A DNA stretch of 5,363 nucleotides from Bacteriovoracaceae bacterium (GTDB lineage Bacteria; Bdellovibrionota; Bacteriovoracia; Bacteriovoracales; Bacteriovoracaceae), in assembly GCA_947442115.1 (NCBI GenBank), contig CANEVK010000205.1:1-5363 (forward strand). Direction: 5' to 3'. Position numbers and translations under genes: made by a program. The notes below the pieces were generated by a model. That model was not told the DNA's origin, did not search any database, and saw nothing but the letters and a program-made list of their open reading frames with translations. Shown piece by piece: positions 1 through 5,131 of this stretch; position 1 is the stretch's first letter; every line of letters begins with the position of its first letter.

Positions 1-61
1 TAGCATGCGCTTCCGGCATTGACATGATTCCAATCAACGATAGTAACATTAATATTTTCAT
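1..61 (-). CDS. Secreted protein, N-terminal fragment (runs off left edge)
   Basis: Only the first 20 codons are inside the window. They read MKILMLLSLIGIMSMPEAHA, a textbook Sec signal peptide: a lysine at position 2, a hydrophobic core and an AHA signal peptidase I site. The start is well supported because a GGGGGA Shine-Dalgarno sequence (minus strand, about 67-72) lies 5 nt upstream of the ATG at 61. The mature protein is outside the window, so no function can be given beyond export to the periplasm or outside. The first repeat copy begins about 100 bp upstream of the start codon. Confidence 0.72.
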   Translation of the reverse strand, partial: MKILMLLSLIGIMSMPEAHA

Positions 62-163
62 TAACTTCCCCCTTTCATACATACCTTAATTAATATGCAA
101 TTATGTTAAACATAAGTATCGGTTGGTTTGAGTAAATTCTTAAGTTGTATCTCTTTTGACTCA

Positions 164-259
164 AGGATAGGCCGGATTAACGCTACATCCGTATACATCA
201 GAAACAATAAATCCCCTCTTTTTCATGACAGGATGACCTTTGATCTGTACCCTTAAAAG
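164..259 (+). repeat. Dispersed repeat, copy 1 (diverged)
   Basis: This copy aligns with copies 2 and 3 from AGGAT through the GTATACAT core, the AAATCCCC/TTTTT stretch and ATGACCTT, then fades near 259. It is clearly more diverged than copies 2 and 3. It sits in the same orientation as copy 2, with starts 163 bp apart, so the two form a near-tandem pair and similarity may continue weakly to about 300. It lies in the upstream region of the minus-strand gene at the left edge. On the minus strand it also contains a 30-codon frame (198 to 106) beginning MYTD that has no good ribosome site. Confidence 0.6.
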
Positions 260-326
260 TGGACAGTTAAAGAAGAAGATCTTTCAGAAAATTGACCGTG
301 CCCCACTAACTGGAGTTTTTTCCTTT

Positions 327-478
327 AGGATAAGCCGAATTAACCCTCCATCAGTATACATAAAAAAGACTAAATCCCCCCTTTTTAGGGATCGAATGAC
401 CTTCGGTCTCACTTTTTAAAGGAAATCTTCACGATTTTTTGTCGGATTCGGCTGAAATTTACGAGACGGTCTTATTTA
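327..478 (+). repeat. Dispersed repeat, copy 2 (full length)
   Basis: About 152 bp, nearly identical to copy 3 over 337-460 (by eye about 119 of 124 positions, one single-base indel) and more loosely similar on to CTTATTTA at 471-478. An 8-bp inverted repeat, AGCCGAAT (333-340) and ATTCGGCT (446-453), brackets the conserved core, with a small GACC-TTC-GGTC hairpin inside. No transposase or other long frame is present. It could be a non-autonomous mobile element, a structured RNA or a recombination site; the sequence does not decide between these. Confidence 0.72.
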
Positions 479-600
479 AGAGTTCTTGTATACATAATCT
501 AGTTCTAATTTCGCCTATATTTGCTTTATTAAAATTCAGCCCTTAAAGCGAAGTCGATAAATGAATCGAGTGCATATTTTGATTGTTAAATCTCGTCAGA
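479..600. other. Intergenic stretch, no recognisable feature
   Basis: AT-rich sequence between repeat copy 2 and the terminator of the next gene. Only very short frames occur (for example a 16-codon plus-strand frame near 562), none with a ribosome site. No promoter, RNA gene or repeat was recognised. Confidence 0.5.
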
Positions 601-634
601 CAAAAAAATAGCTGTGCCATAAAGGCAACAGCTA
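601..634 (-). terminator. Intrinsic terminator of the 287-aa secreted protein gene
   Basis: On the minus strand, arms TAGCTGT and ACAGCTA plus a GCC/GGC extension pair perfectly except for one bulged base, around a 5-nt loop (hairpin 609-634). Seven Ts follow directly (602-608). It lies about 20 nt past the stop codon at 654, where a factor-independent terminator for that gene is expected. Confidence 0.82.
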
Positions 635-653
635 CTCAAAAAGAAGAAAAATT

Positions 654-1517
654 TTAAAGAGAGCCAGGGGTTTTCGGGATAAGAACATTATTATTAATAA
701 TATTCGATTTCATGATTTTCTTCGAGCCTACAAGAATATTTACACCCGGTTTTGTACTTTTAAAATAAAGTTCAAAAATATTTGAACCTGCTTGAAGTTT
801 ATTGCCGTAAAGTGACTCTACACCAGCGAGAGAAATTAAGTTTTTACACGAGTCGGGATCACCCGATGTAATGGATACCTCCTTAAGTATTTCATTAAGA
901 TGCTTAAGTTTTAATTGGCAAGCCACTGTATAAGTGCCTTGGCTATAAACATAACCTGTACCATTACAGTATTTTTTCCATCCGAAATCGGTGTTAATTT
1001 CAGCATAGTTACCACCAATTCCGTAGCCAGGAACACTACTTGTGATTACCACACCATCAGCTTTGAGATCACCACTAAAACCTCCTCCACAAGCTCCATC
1101 AACCTCCGCATTACCGCGAGCAACAGCTTTCAAAGCCATCACTGCTGCATTTTGACTACTACCAAATTTTGTGCCACAATTTTGAGGACAGGATTGGGTA
1201 TAAAGAATCTCATCCGTTAATGTGACAACATACCGAGTATTAGATATTGAGAAACCAGGTCCATAAAATTTCGGTCCTATCACACCATGAATCTTTGGCA
1301 AAAATTGACACCGACATAGTTTCTTGTTGTATTGACTTGGAGCAAGAGGGCACGCAGAAGAAGTTACAACAATTTTATTATTACTCCAACAATCCTCTGC
1401 TGTATTAGCAGGCCACTGACCACCATAATTTGGGTTACAGCATTTCCAGGCACTGGCCGAGAAAGATGAAAGACCTATGACCAAAATGAGGACAAACCTT
1501 AATGAGAAAGTAGTCAT
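654..1517 (-). CDS. Exported cysteine-rich protein of unknown function, 287 aa
   Basis: The family is not recognised. The start is placed at 1517 because AAAGGA lies 6 nt upstream; an in-frame ATG at 1535 has no ribosome site. Residues 1-23 form a Sec signal peptide (hydrophobic core about 8-19, cleavage after ASA), so the protein is exported. The mature chain has 12 cysteines (26, 27, 43, 56, 68, 70, 110, 114, 143, 184, 200, 224), enough for six disulfides. It opens with WKCC, and residues 135-190 are Gly-rich. No membrane segment follows the signal peptide and no LXXC lipobox is present. It appears to be a monocistronic unit with a possible -10 box at 1558-1563 and its own terminator. An extracellular or periplasmic disulfide-stabilised protein is inferred; no catalytic motif is visible. 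The thioredoxin-fold protein at 3486-4244 could act on such substrates, but that is conjecture. Confidence 0.85.
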   Translation of the reverse strand: MTTFSLRFVLILVIGLSSFSASAWKCCNPNYGGQWPANTAEDCWSNNKIVVTSSACPLAPSQYNKKLCRCQFLPKIHGVIGPKFYGPGFSISNTRYVVTLTDEILYTQSCPQNCGTKFGSSQNAAVMALKAVARGNAEVDGACGGGFSGDLKADGVVITSSVPGYGIGGNYAEINTDFGWKKYCNGTGYVYSQGTYTVACQLKLKHLNEILKEVSITSGDPDSCKNLISLAGVESLYGNKLQAGSNIFELYFKSTKPGVNILVGSKKIMKSNIINNNVLIPKTPGSL

Positions 1518-1557
1518 AAAGCATCCTTTAAACATGATGAATTAAATTAATAAAATT

Positions 1558-1563
1558 ATTATA
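1558..1563 (-). promoter_or_regulatory. Possible -10 box for the 287-aa secreted protein gene
   Basis: A perfect TATAAT on the minus strand, 40 bp upstream of the start at 1517. No good -35 hexamer lies 17 bp further upstream (TTAAAA is found only at a 19-bp spacing). In such AT-rich DNA a chance match is quite possible. Confidence 0.35.
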
Positions 1564-1634
1564 ACTCCATTAATTGGCTTATTTTTAATAAATCTTGCTA
1601 AAAGAATAAAAAACAAGAATTATTGGCCACTTAA

Positions 1635-1757
1635 GAGAATTTTCTGGTGGTGTCCATCTCACGGTTGCTTGAAACAGCATACACTGGCGGAACAGTTAAA
1701 TCCTTTCGGAAAAACAGTCCCCCCACCCTTGAGCGAAAAATTGAAACGAGAATGTAA
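1635..1757 (+). other. Unrecognised 40-codon reading frame, no start codon support
   Basis: From just after a TAA at 1632-1634 to TAA at 1755, this frame is open and reads like protein in its second half (for example GGTVKSFRKNSPPTLERK). It is locally more GC-rich than its surroundings. There is no ATG or ribosome site, only GTG codons near 1647. It may be a fragment of imported or mobile DNA. The rest of 1564-2210 shows nothing firm: a 62-codon minus-strand frame at 1791-1979 has no ribosome site and contains the hairpin listed next. Confidence 0.2.
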
Positions 1758-1865
1758 AACTAAGCAAAATCAATACGGATAATGTCTTCATTATAATAAA
1801 AGCCTATAGGAACGAGATGTATTTGTTTCGAGGATGTTAGTTCGTATAAAGGACTGAATGGTAAA

Positions 1866-1894
1866 AATGGCGCACTCTGAGGGGGGACGCCATT
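1866..1894 (-). terminator. Hairpin, possible terminator
   Basis: AATGGCG and CGCCATT pair perfectly over 7 bp around a 15-nt loop that contains a run of six C/G. On the minus strand the stem is followed by a short T stretch, which suits an intrinsic terminator. No gene upstream on that strand clearly needs it, so it may be a relic. Confidence 0.3.
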
Positions 1895-2210
1895 CTATTA
1901 TTAACACTTCCAATTTATCAGTAACTTGGAATGATTGCGAATACTTATCTAGCGAAGGGGGTTCATCGTTCTTCATCATTTACATTGGTTTTTCATGAAG
2001 ATGGATGTGCAAAAGGTGTGCAAGGTTAAGACCCCTCTACGTCATTAGCTTAATTCAATCAGATTAAATAATTTATTTATTTGTGTCTCCTCCAAACTAA
2101 ATACTTATCTATAGTACAACTCTTCGAAATGGTTCATTTTTATAGCACAAAGGGGTCTGTTTATACCTGGTAGTAAGGGGCGTGAGAGTCCCCAGGCATT
2201 CTATTTTATA

Positions 2211-2361
2211 AGGACAGTCTGAATTAACCCTCCATCAGTATACATAAAAAAGACTAAATCTCCCCTTTTTAGGAATCGAATGACCTTCGGTCTCACTTTT
2301 AAAGGAAATCTTCACGATTTTTTGCCGGATTAGGCTGAAATTTCAGTGACAATCTTATTTA
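2211..2361 (+). repeat. Dispersed repeat, copy 3 (full length)
   Basis: About 151 bp, nearly identical to copy 2, differing by a few substitutions and one base of indel in the core. The first 20 bases, AAGGACAGTCTGAATTAACC, are shared exactly with copy 4, whereas copies 1 and 2 differ there. The inverted ends are less perfect than in copy 2 (AGTCTGAAT against ATTAGGCT). It lies in a gene-poor stretch about 290 bp upstream of the small secreted peptide gene and in the same orientation as every other copy. Confidence 0.72.
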
Positions 2362-2382
2362 GAATTACAGAATCTTAGTTAA

Positions 2383-2520
2383 AACCCACATCACTGCTTG
2401 AGCAGTATGATTGCTCCAATCACGGTCATTGAACATTTAAAGGCAGCCTATTCTTTTACAAAGCTTGCCAATTTATTTTGTCATTTCAAGATGAAAGATA
2501 AAGATGAGAACCGTCTTTAA
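2383..2520 (+). other. Weak short frame, possible gene fragment
   Basis: Open from 2383 to TAA at 2518-2520, with an ATG at 2407 giving 37 residues. The sequence looks protein-like, with a hydrophobic/aromatic middle and the charged end KMKDKDENRL, but no Shine-Dalgarno sequence precedes the ATG. It could be the truncated N-terminus of a larger gene or chance. Confidence 0.2.
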
Positions 2521-2571
2521 AATGTAATGCATTGATTTAAGGTAATTGCAGAAAAAGTTTTAAGATTTATT

Positions 2572-2600
2572 TTAAGATAAATTACTTTTCCGACGATAAT
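2572..2600 (+). promoter_or_regulatory. Candidate sigma-70 promoter for the small secreted peptide gene
   Basis: TTAAGA (4 of 6 to TTGACA) at 2572-2577 and GATAAT (5 of 6 to TATAAT) at 2595-2600 are separated by exactly 17 bp. Transcription would begin near 2607, giving a leader of about 40 nt that carries the strong ribosome site at 2637-2641. Confidence 0.42.
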
Positions 2601-2646
2601 AGTAGTTAAAAGGATCTAGGCAATTTAATTTGTTCCGGAGGTACGT

Positions 2647-2911
2647 ATGAAGAAAGTTTCATGTGTTATTAACCATGCTTTTTTGTGTTAATGCTATTGC
2701 GGAGACTATCGGGCCTAAAGAACAGGATGCATTGCCTGACAAAATATTTGTTAAGGGAATCGGACCTAGGGTAAGAGCTGTTGCTGGACCAGGAACATAT
2801 CAAGCGACAGCAGGCACTAAAGGAAATCCTATAAAAAACACGGCAGATAAAAGTGAAGGTCTCCCAAATTACAATGGAGTTCCGTGGTTAGGTAACCCTC
2901 GTCCTAAATAA
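2647..2911 (+). CDS. Small secreted Gly/Pro-rich peptide, +1 frameshift in signal peptide
   Basis: A strong GGAGG (2637-2641) sits 5 nt before an ATG at 2647, but that frame (MKKVSCVINHAFLC) stops at 2689-2691. The long frame, open from GTG 2663 or ATG 2675 to TAA at 2909, has no ribosome site of its own. Skipping one base around 2657-2662 joins them as MKKVHVLLTMLFCVNAIAE, an ideal signal peptide with cleavage after AIA. This is therefore a gene with a one-base insertion, a sequencing error or, less likely, programmed frameshifting. The mature part is about 69 residues, cysteine-free and Gly/Pro/Lys-rich, with GIGP and AGPG motifs and the end LGNPRPK. No family is recognised. If translation starts internally at 2663, the signal peptide would lack its positive N-terminus. 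Confidence 0.6.
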
Positions 2912-2948
2912 TTCAATACACATATAGAAAAATAATTTTTTTTGATAA

Positions 2949-2977
2949 GAGTGCCTAAGTTCTACTTTTGGGCACTC
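2949..2977 (+). terminator. Hairpin downstream of the small secreted peptide gene
   Basis: GAGTGCC and GGCACTC form a 7-bp stem, and an inner AAGT/ACTT pairing can extend it. It lies 38 bp past the stop at 2911. The T run (about 2937-2943) comes before rather than after the stem on this strand, so it is not a canonical intrinsic terminator. It may protect the 3' end of the transcript instead. Confidence 0.35.
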
Positions 2978-3053
2978 ATTAACGAAAATCAGATCAATTC
3001 AACTAACGGCTTGAATCTCCTGCCCAGAGTAGTCTTCAACATAAGAGTGGTAA

Positions 3054-3308
3054 AGCTCCTTCCGAGACATAGTCTATGGTTATCATTTCTGCCCTACTGA
3101 GACTTTTATTGTTGTCTCCTGGAGAGAGGCTTCTGTCTGCGATGGACAAGATTGCAGAGTCATTATGTTTGATGATTTCACCGGACCTACCTCTGAAGAA
3201 GAGCCTGTCTGTTACACAAAAATACCCTACTGCAGTCGCAGACCCGAGAGAGGGGATACTGGCAAGTGCAAAAATTTAGATGCTGAGATTCTTTCAAGGA
3301 CAGTCTGA
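3054..3308 (+). pseudogene. Remnant of a cysteine-rich protein gene, 5' end missing
   Basis: An open frame of 84 codons follows a TAA at 3051 and has no usable start codon or ribosome site. It reads as a convincing protein: YGYHFCPTE near the front, then VCDGQDCRV, VCYTKIPYC and GKCKNLDAEIL, with seven cysteines in about 60 residues. The overlapping 67-codon frame from 3076 (plus) is hydrophobic and less protein-like, so it is probably the shadow. A neighbouring frame at 3007-3069 (reading ESPAQSSLQHKSGKAPSET) may be the upstream part, split off by a frameshift. The reading enters repeat copy 4, and the repeat supplies its TGA stop (3306-3308), so the original C-terminus is probably lost. Cysteine density suggests an exported protein; the family is not recognised. 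Confidence 0.45.
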
Positions 3309-3357
3309 ATTAACCACATATCAGTATAACTCAAAAAAGCAGAAATCCTCCCCCCTC
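3297..3357 (+). repeat. Dispersed repeat, copy 4 (truncated left part)
   Basis: Shares the exact 20-base start with copy 3, then the TATCAGTATA, AAAAAAG and AAATCCTCCCC blocks with changes, and stops matching near 3357. The right two thirds of the element are absent. Coding-like sequence lies on both sides, in different frames, so the copy sits at a junction between two gene remnants. Confidence 0.6.
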
Positions 3358-3484
3358 GGTATTTTTAATATTCGATATCAATGCAGCTTCAATTGATAAA
3401 AATGGCGATGGGACAACAGAAGCAAGACTTAAGGTGAATACTAAAACTTTCCAGAAAAGAGTTAAACTATTCAAAGTTAATTAA
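3358..3484 (+). pseudogene. C-terminal remnant of a gene with a calcium-loop-like motif
   Basis: Frame open to TAA at 3482-3484 with no start codon. It reads FDINAASIDKNGDGTTEARL and ends TFQKRVKLFKVN. DxNxDG resembles EF-hand or dockerin-type calcium loops, but one short match does not establish calcium binding. Coding character appears exactly where repeat copy 4 ends, so the 5' part of this gene was probably lost or replaced. The stop lies 1 bp from the convergent thioredoxin-fold gene's stop codon, the normal spacing of a real gene end. Confidence 0.42.
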
Positions 3485-3485
3485 T

Positions 3486-4244
3486 TTAATATGGTTTGGC
3501 AGCGGCACCACTTTTCTCTTTCTTAGAACTAGGCACGAAATTTGGTTTTTTGGAGCCTCTGCGATCTTGGTTGATTTTCTTATAGATTCTTTGCTCAACA
3601 CAACGAATCCTTTGAGGTCCAATACCTAATGTAACTTCTTTTTCTGCAGAATCATCACAGCAAGGAGGAGAATCTCGTAGATGACCCTTGAGCGGAATTC
3701 CAGCGATTGAATCATCAATGCAGGCTTGCTCCACACAGACGCTGCCTTCAACATTAACTTCTTTGACGAGTCTATCGCAACATACACTTCCTTTTTTTGT
3801 CCCTGAATTCTCATCCAGTTTTTCATCTTTCGCCGTACAATTAGTCGATAAAACCTGCTTAACAATTGCACTCATCTCTTCTAGTGTCTTTTTTCCAGAA
3901 ACCGTGTAAACAATTTTTCCATTCTCATCTAAAAAATTCATTGTTGGTACACCACCTTGGCAGTTTACCAACCACTCCAGTCGATCCATGCTGGCGGTAG
4001 GTTTTATCGGGATCAATTTATCATTAATGCTTTTAGAAAAAATTGTGTCTTTATAAACGTTATCATCCATCCATCTACAAGGTCTGCACTCTGAAGAAGA
4101 GCATATAGAGAAAATCAGTTTCTGTTCACTTTTGGCCTGCGCCAATGTCGCCTTTATTGTTTGTTCTTTAAAATCTACTTTTGAAATTGCATTGAGAGGA
4201 AATAAAGAAAGTGCTGAAACGAGTGCAATAATATAAGTAATCAT
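3486..4244 (-). CDS. Exported thioredoxin-fold protein with duplicated Cys-Cys tail, 252 aa
   Basis: Residues 1-19 form a signal peptide with cleavage after LNA; it lacks the usual N-terminal lysine. Residues 25-135 match a thioredoxin fold of the type seen in DsbD C-terminal domains and stand-alone thioredoxin_7-like proteins: CRPC redox motif (C53, C56) followed by RWMDDNVY, then the cis-proline loop GGVPT (P100) and a FLDENGK turn. Thiol-disulfide exchange in the periplasm is inferred. Residues 150-220 are unusual: two degenerate units, each CCD, then KEV, then CVEQ (C155/C156/C170 and C195/C196/C215). A lysine-rich tail follows. No family is recognised for this C-terminal part. AGGA 7 nt upstream supports the ATG at 4244. 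The gene is monocistronic and convergent with the remnant at 3358-3484. Partner or substrate is unknown; the tail might be a disulfide relay or a metal site. Confidence 0.82.
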   Translation of the reverse strand: MITYIIALVSALSLFPLNAISKVDFKEQTIKATLAQAKSEQKLIFSICSSSECRPCRWMDDNVYKDTIFSKSINDKLIPIKPTASMDRLEWLVNCQGGVPTMNFLDENGKIVYTVSGKKTLEEMSAIVKQVLSTNCTAKDEKLDENSGTKKGSVCCDRLVKEVNVEGSVCVEQACIDDSIAGIPLKGHLRDSPPCCDDSAEKEVTLGIGPQRIRCVEQRIYKKINQDRRGSKKPNFVPSSKKEKSGAAAKPY

Positions 4245-4271
4245 TTTTTATTCCTAAATGAGGCTATTTCA

Positions 4272-4280
4272 ATCATAGCA
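4272..4280 (-). promoter_or_regulatory. Candidate extended -10 promoter for the thioredoxin-fold gene
   Basis: On the minus strand TGC-TATGAT fits an extended -10 element (TGn plus 5 of 6 to TATAAT). It lies 27 bp upstream of the start codon, which leaves a short leader of about 20 nt containing AGGA. No convincing -35 is seen, which extended -10 promoters tolerate. Confidence 0.38.
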
Positions 4281-4452
4281 CTGTGAATATGATAAGCCTT
4301 TTTTTGTAAGAAAATCGGCAATCTTTTCCTTAGAGGTTAGTCGGAAGCTTTTTTATTAGAAATTTGGTGGAAGCTACAGGAACATAATGATTACAACCAA
4401 ATAGTCGACAATATAGCCAAAAAATGCAAACTACAGAGATGAAGAGGGATGT
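4281..4452. other. Intergenic stretch, no recognisable feature
   Basis: Sequence between the toxin-antitoxin-like cassette and the thioredoxin-fold gene. No clear intrinsic terminator is visible after the stop at 4453, so read-through from the cassette into 3486-4244 cannot be excluded. Confidence 0.4.
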
Positions 4453-4671
4453 TTATTCAATATCATAAGATGGTAATTGCATAATTACCTTATCATTATA
4501 CTTTCCAGAAGCAGCGGGCATTATCGAATCTAAATTAACTCTTGTGACTTCCGAATTCGTTGCTGAATCTATAGGTATATATGTATAAAGAATTATATAT
4601 TTACCAGAAGTACTTACAGCTTTTTTAACTGGCCGAGGGAAATCAATTCCAGCATTTAAAGGACCACTCAT
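4453..4671 (-). CDS. Third gene of the antitoxin cassette, unknown 72-aa protein, possible toxin part
   Basis: The ATG at 4671 shares its A with the TAA of the 43-codon gene upstream (TAATG), so translation is probably coupled; no good separate ribosome site is seen. The protein is soluble with no signal peptide. SGKYIILYTYI, then a loop, then EVTRVNLDSI suggests two adjacent beta strands, the layout of the C-terminal half of RelE/ParE-fold toxins (G-Y-R-hydrophobic-LY, then V-hydrophobic-hydrophobic). The similarity is by eye only and the usual C-terminal catalytic Arg/His/Tyr residues are not evident. By position, immediately after a Phd/YefM-like antitoxin, it is a candidate toxin or toxin fragment. 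It could also be an unrelated accessory protein. Confidence 0.62.
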   Translation of the reverse strand: MSGPLNAGIDFPRPVKKAVSTSGKYIILYTYIPIDSATNSEVTRVNLDSIMPAASGKYNDKVIMQLPSYDIE

Positions 4672-4802
4672 TATTCTTTTCTGAAGAACTTAAGCAAAGG
4701 TTCAGCATCTTCCTCAGTCTTCAGAGCATATTCAATAATATCGTTCATGATCTTTTGCTGATCATTGAAATAATTTAAAGAAGCAACCAGAACACTTACC
4801 AT
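4671..4802 (-). CDS. Second gene of the antitoxin cassette, 43-aa protein of unknown function
   Basis: Starts at 4802, its ATG overlapping the antitoxin stop by one base (TAATG), with AAGG 7 nt upstream inside the antitoxin gene. It ends with TAA at 4671-4673, overlapping the next ATG in the same way. The sequence begins MVSVLVASLNYFNDQQ and continues as a predicted helix rich in acidic and basic residues, ending LLKFFRKE. A strand followed by helices is what the N-terminal half of a RelE/ParE-type toxin looks like, so this and the 72-aa gene may be two halves of one toxin. It may instead be a separate small partner. No motif identifies it. Confidence 0.55.
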   Translation of the reverse strand: MVSVLVASLNYFNDQQKIMNDIIEYALKTEEDAEPLLKFFRKE

Positions 4803-5110
4803 TAACTAACCTTAGCTTTCTTGCCTTTTAGTTTTTTATATTTTGCAGTGTACTCTTTTAAAAGTTCGTCGTCTTCTTCATTTATATCAGGATCAACTGT
4901 AAGTGTTGTTTGATTGTTTTGGTGTTGCAAATTTGAAATAAGACTCTTCTGAAGATTCATTACTTCTTCTTTCATTTTTAAAAATTCATCTTCACTCATG
5001 ATGATAAATCTCTCGGCACCACGATTTACAGCAATCGGATTTTTTCTTGCGAGATCAAAAAAGTATTTTAAGTTCTCTCTAAAATTTCTTGTTGTTGTCG
5101 TATCTGACAT
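4802..5110 (-). CDS. Phd/YefM-family antitoxin-like protein, 102 aa
   Basis: Residues 1-60 follow the Phd/YefM pattern: TRNFRENL opening helix, then PIAVNRGAERFIIMS (the p-hydrophobic-I-t-r-x-G-x-x-hydrophobic-hydrophobic-hydrophobic-S core) and DEFLKMKEEV. In known systems the N-terminal domain dimerises and binds the operator, while the disordered C-terminus wraps the toxin. Here residues 70-102 are a charged tail (DPDINEEDDELL, then lysine-rich), longer than E. coli YefM. The start is set at 5110 because GGGGAG lies 6 nt upstream; a longer frame to 5167 would run through the operator. It leads a three-gene overlapping cassette, and the promoter carries paired TGTACA sites, supporting autoregulation. 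No canonical YoeB, Doc or RelE gene follows. Confidence 0.82.
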   Translation of the reverse strand: MSDTTTTRNFRENLKYFFDLARKNPIAVNRGAERFIIMSEDEFLKMKEEVMNLQKSLISNLQHQNNQTTLTVDPDINEEDDELLKEYTAKYKKLKGKKAKVS

Positions 5111-5116
5111 AGAATT

Positions 5117-5122
5117 CTCCCC
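5117..5122 (-). promoter_or_regulatory. Ribosome binding site fixing the antitoxin start
   Basis: GGGGAG on the minus strand, 6 nt before the ATG at 5110. Upstream in-frame starts lack such a site, so this decides the 102-residue reading. Confidence 0.7.
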
Positions 5123-5131
5123 GTTGACACC

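Noticed and set aside
240..322. GTACCC...AAAGTGGACAG and GTGCCCC...AACTGGAG resemble terminal repeats of IS3-family elements
   Set aside because: Both are in the same rather than inverted orientation, no transposase lies between them, and the first is largely explained as the tail of repeat copy 1.
915..1220. 101-codon plus-strand frame
   Set aside because: Antisense to the 287-aa gene, no ribosome site; low-complexity Thr/Ser composition typical of a shadow.
1791..1979. 62-codon minus-strand frame
   Set aside because: No ribosome site, no recognisable domain, and it contains a terminator-like hairpin.
2166..2196. Hairpin with GGGG/CCCC stem and outer CCT/AGG just before repeat copy 3
   Set aside because: Short stem with an internal bulge, no T tract and no gene upstream; no role can be supported.
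3076..3279. 67-codon plus-strand frame starting with ATG
   Set aside because: Leucine-rich with no ribosome site. The overlapping frame 3 is cysteine-rich and far more protein-like, so this is taken as its shadow.
3626..3909. Frames on both strands inside the thioredoxin-fold gene
   Set aside because: Out-of-frame shadows of a gene with clear domain structure.
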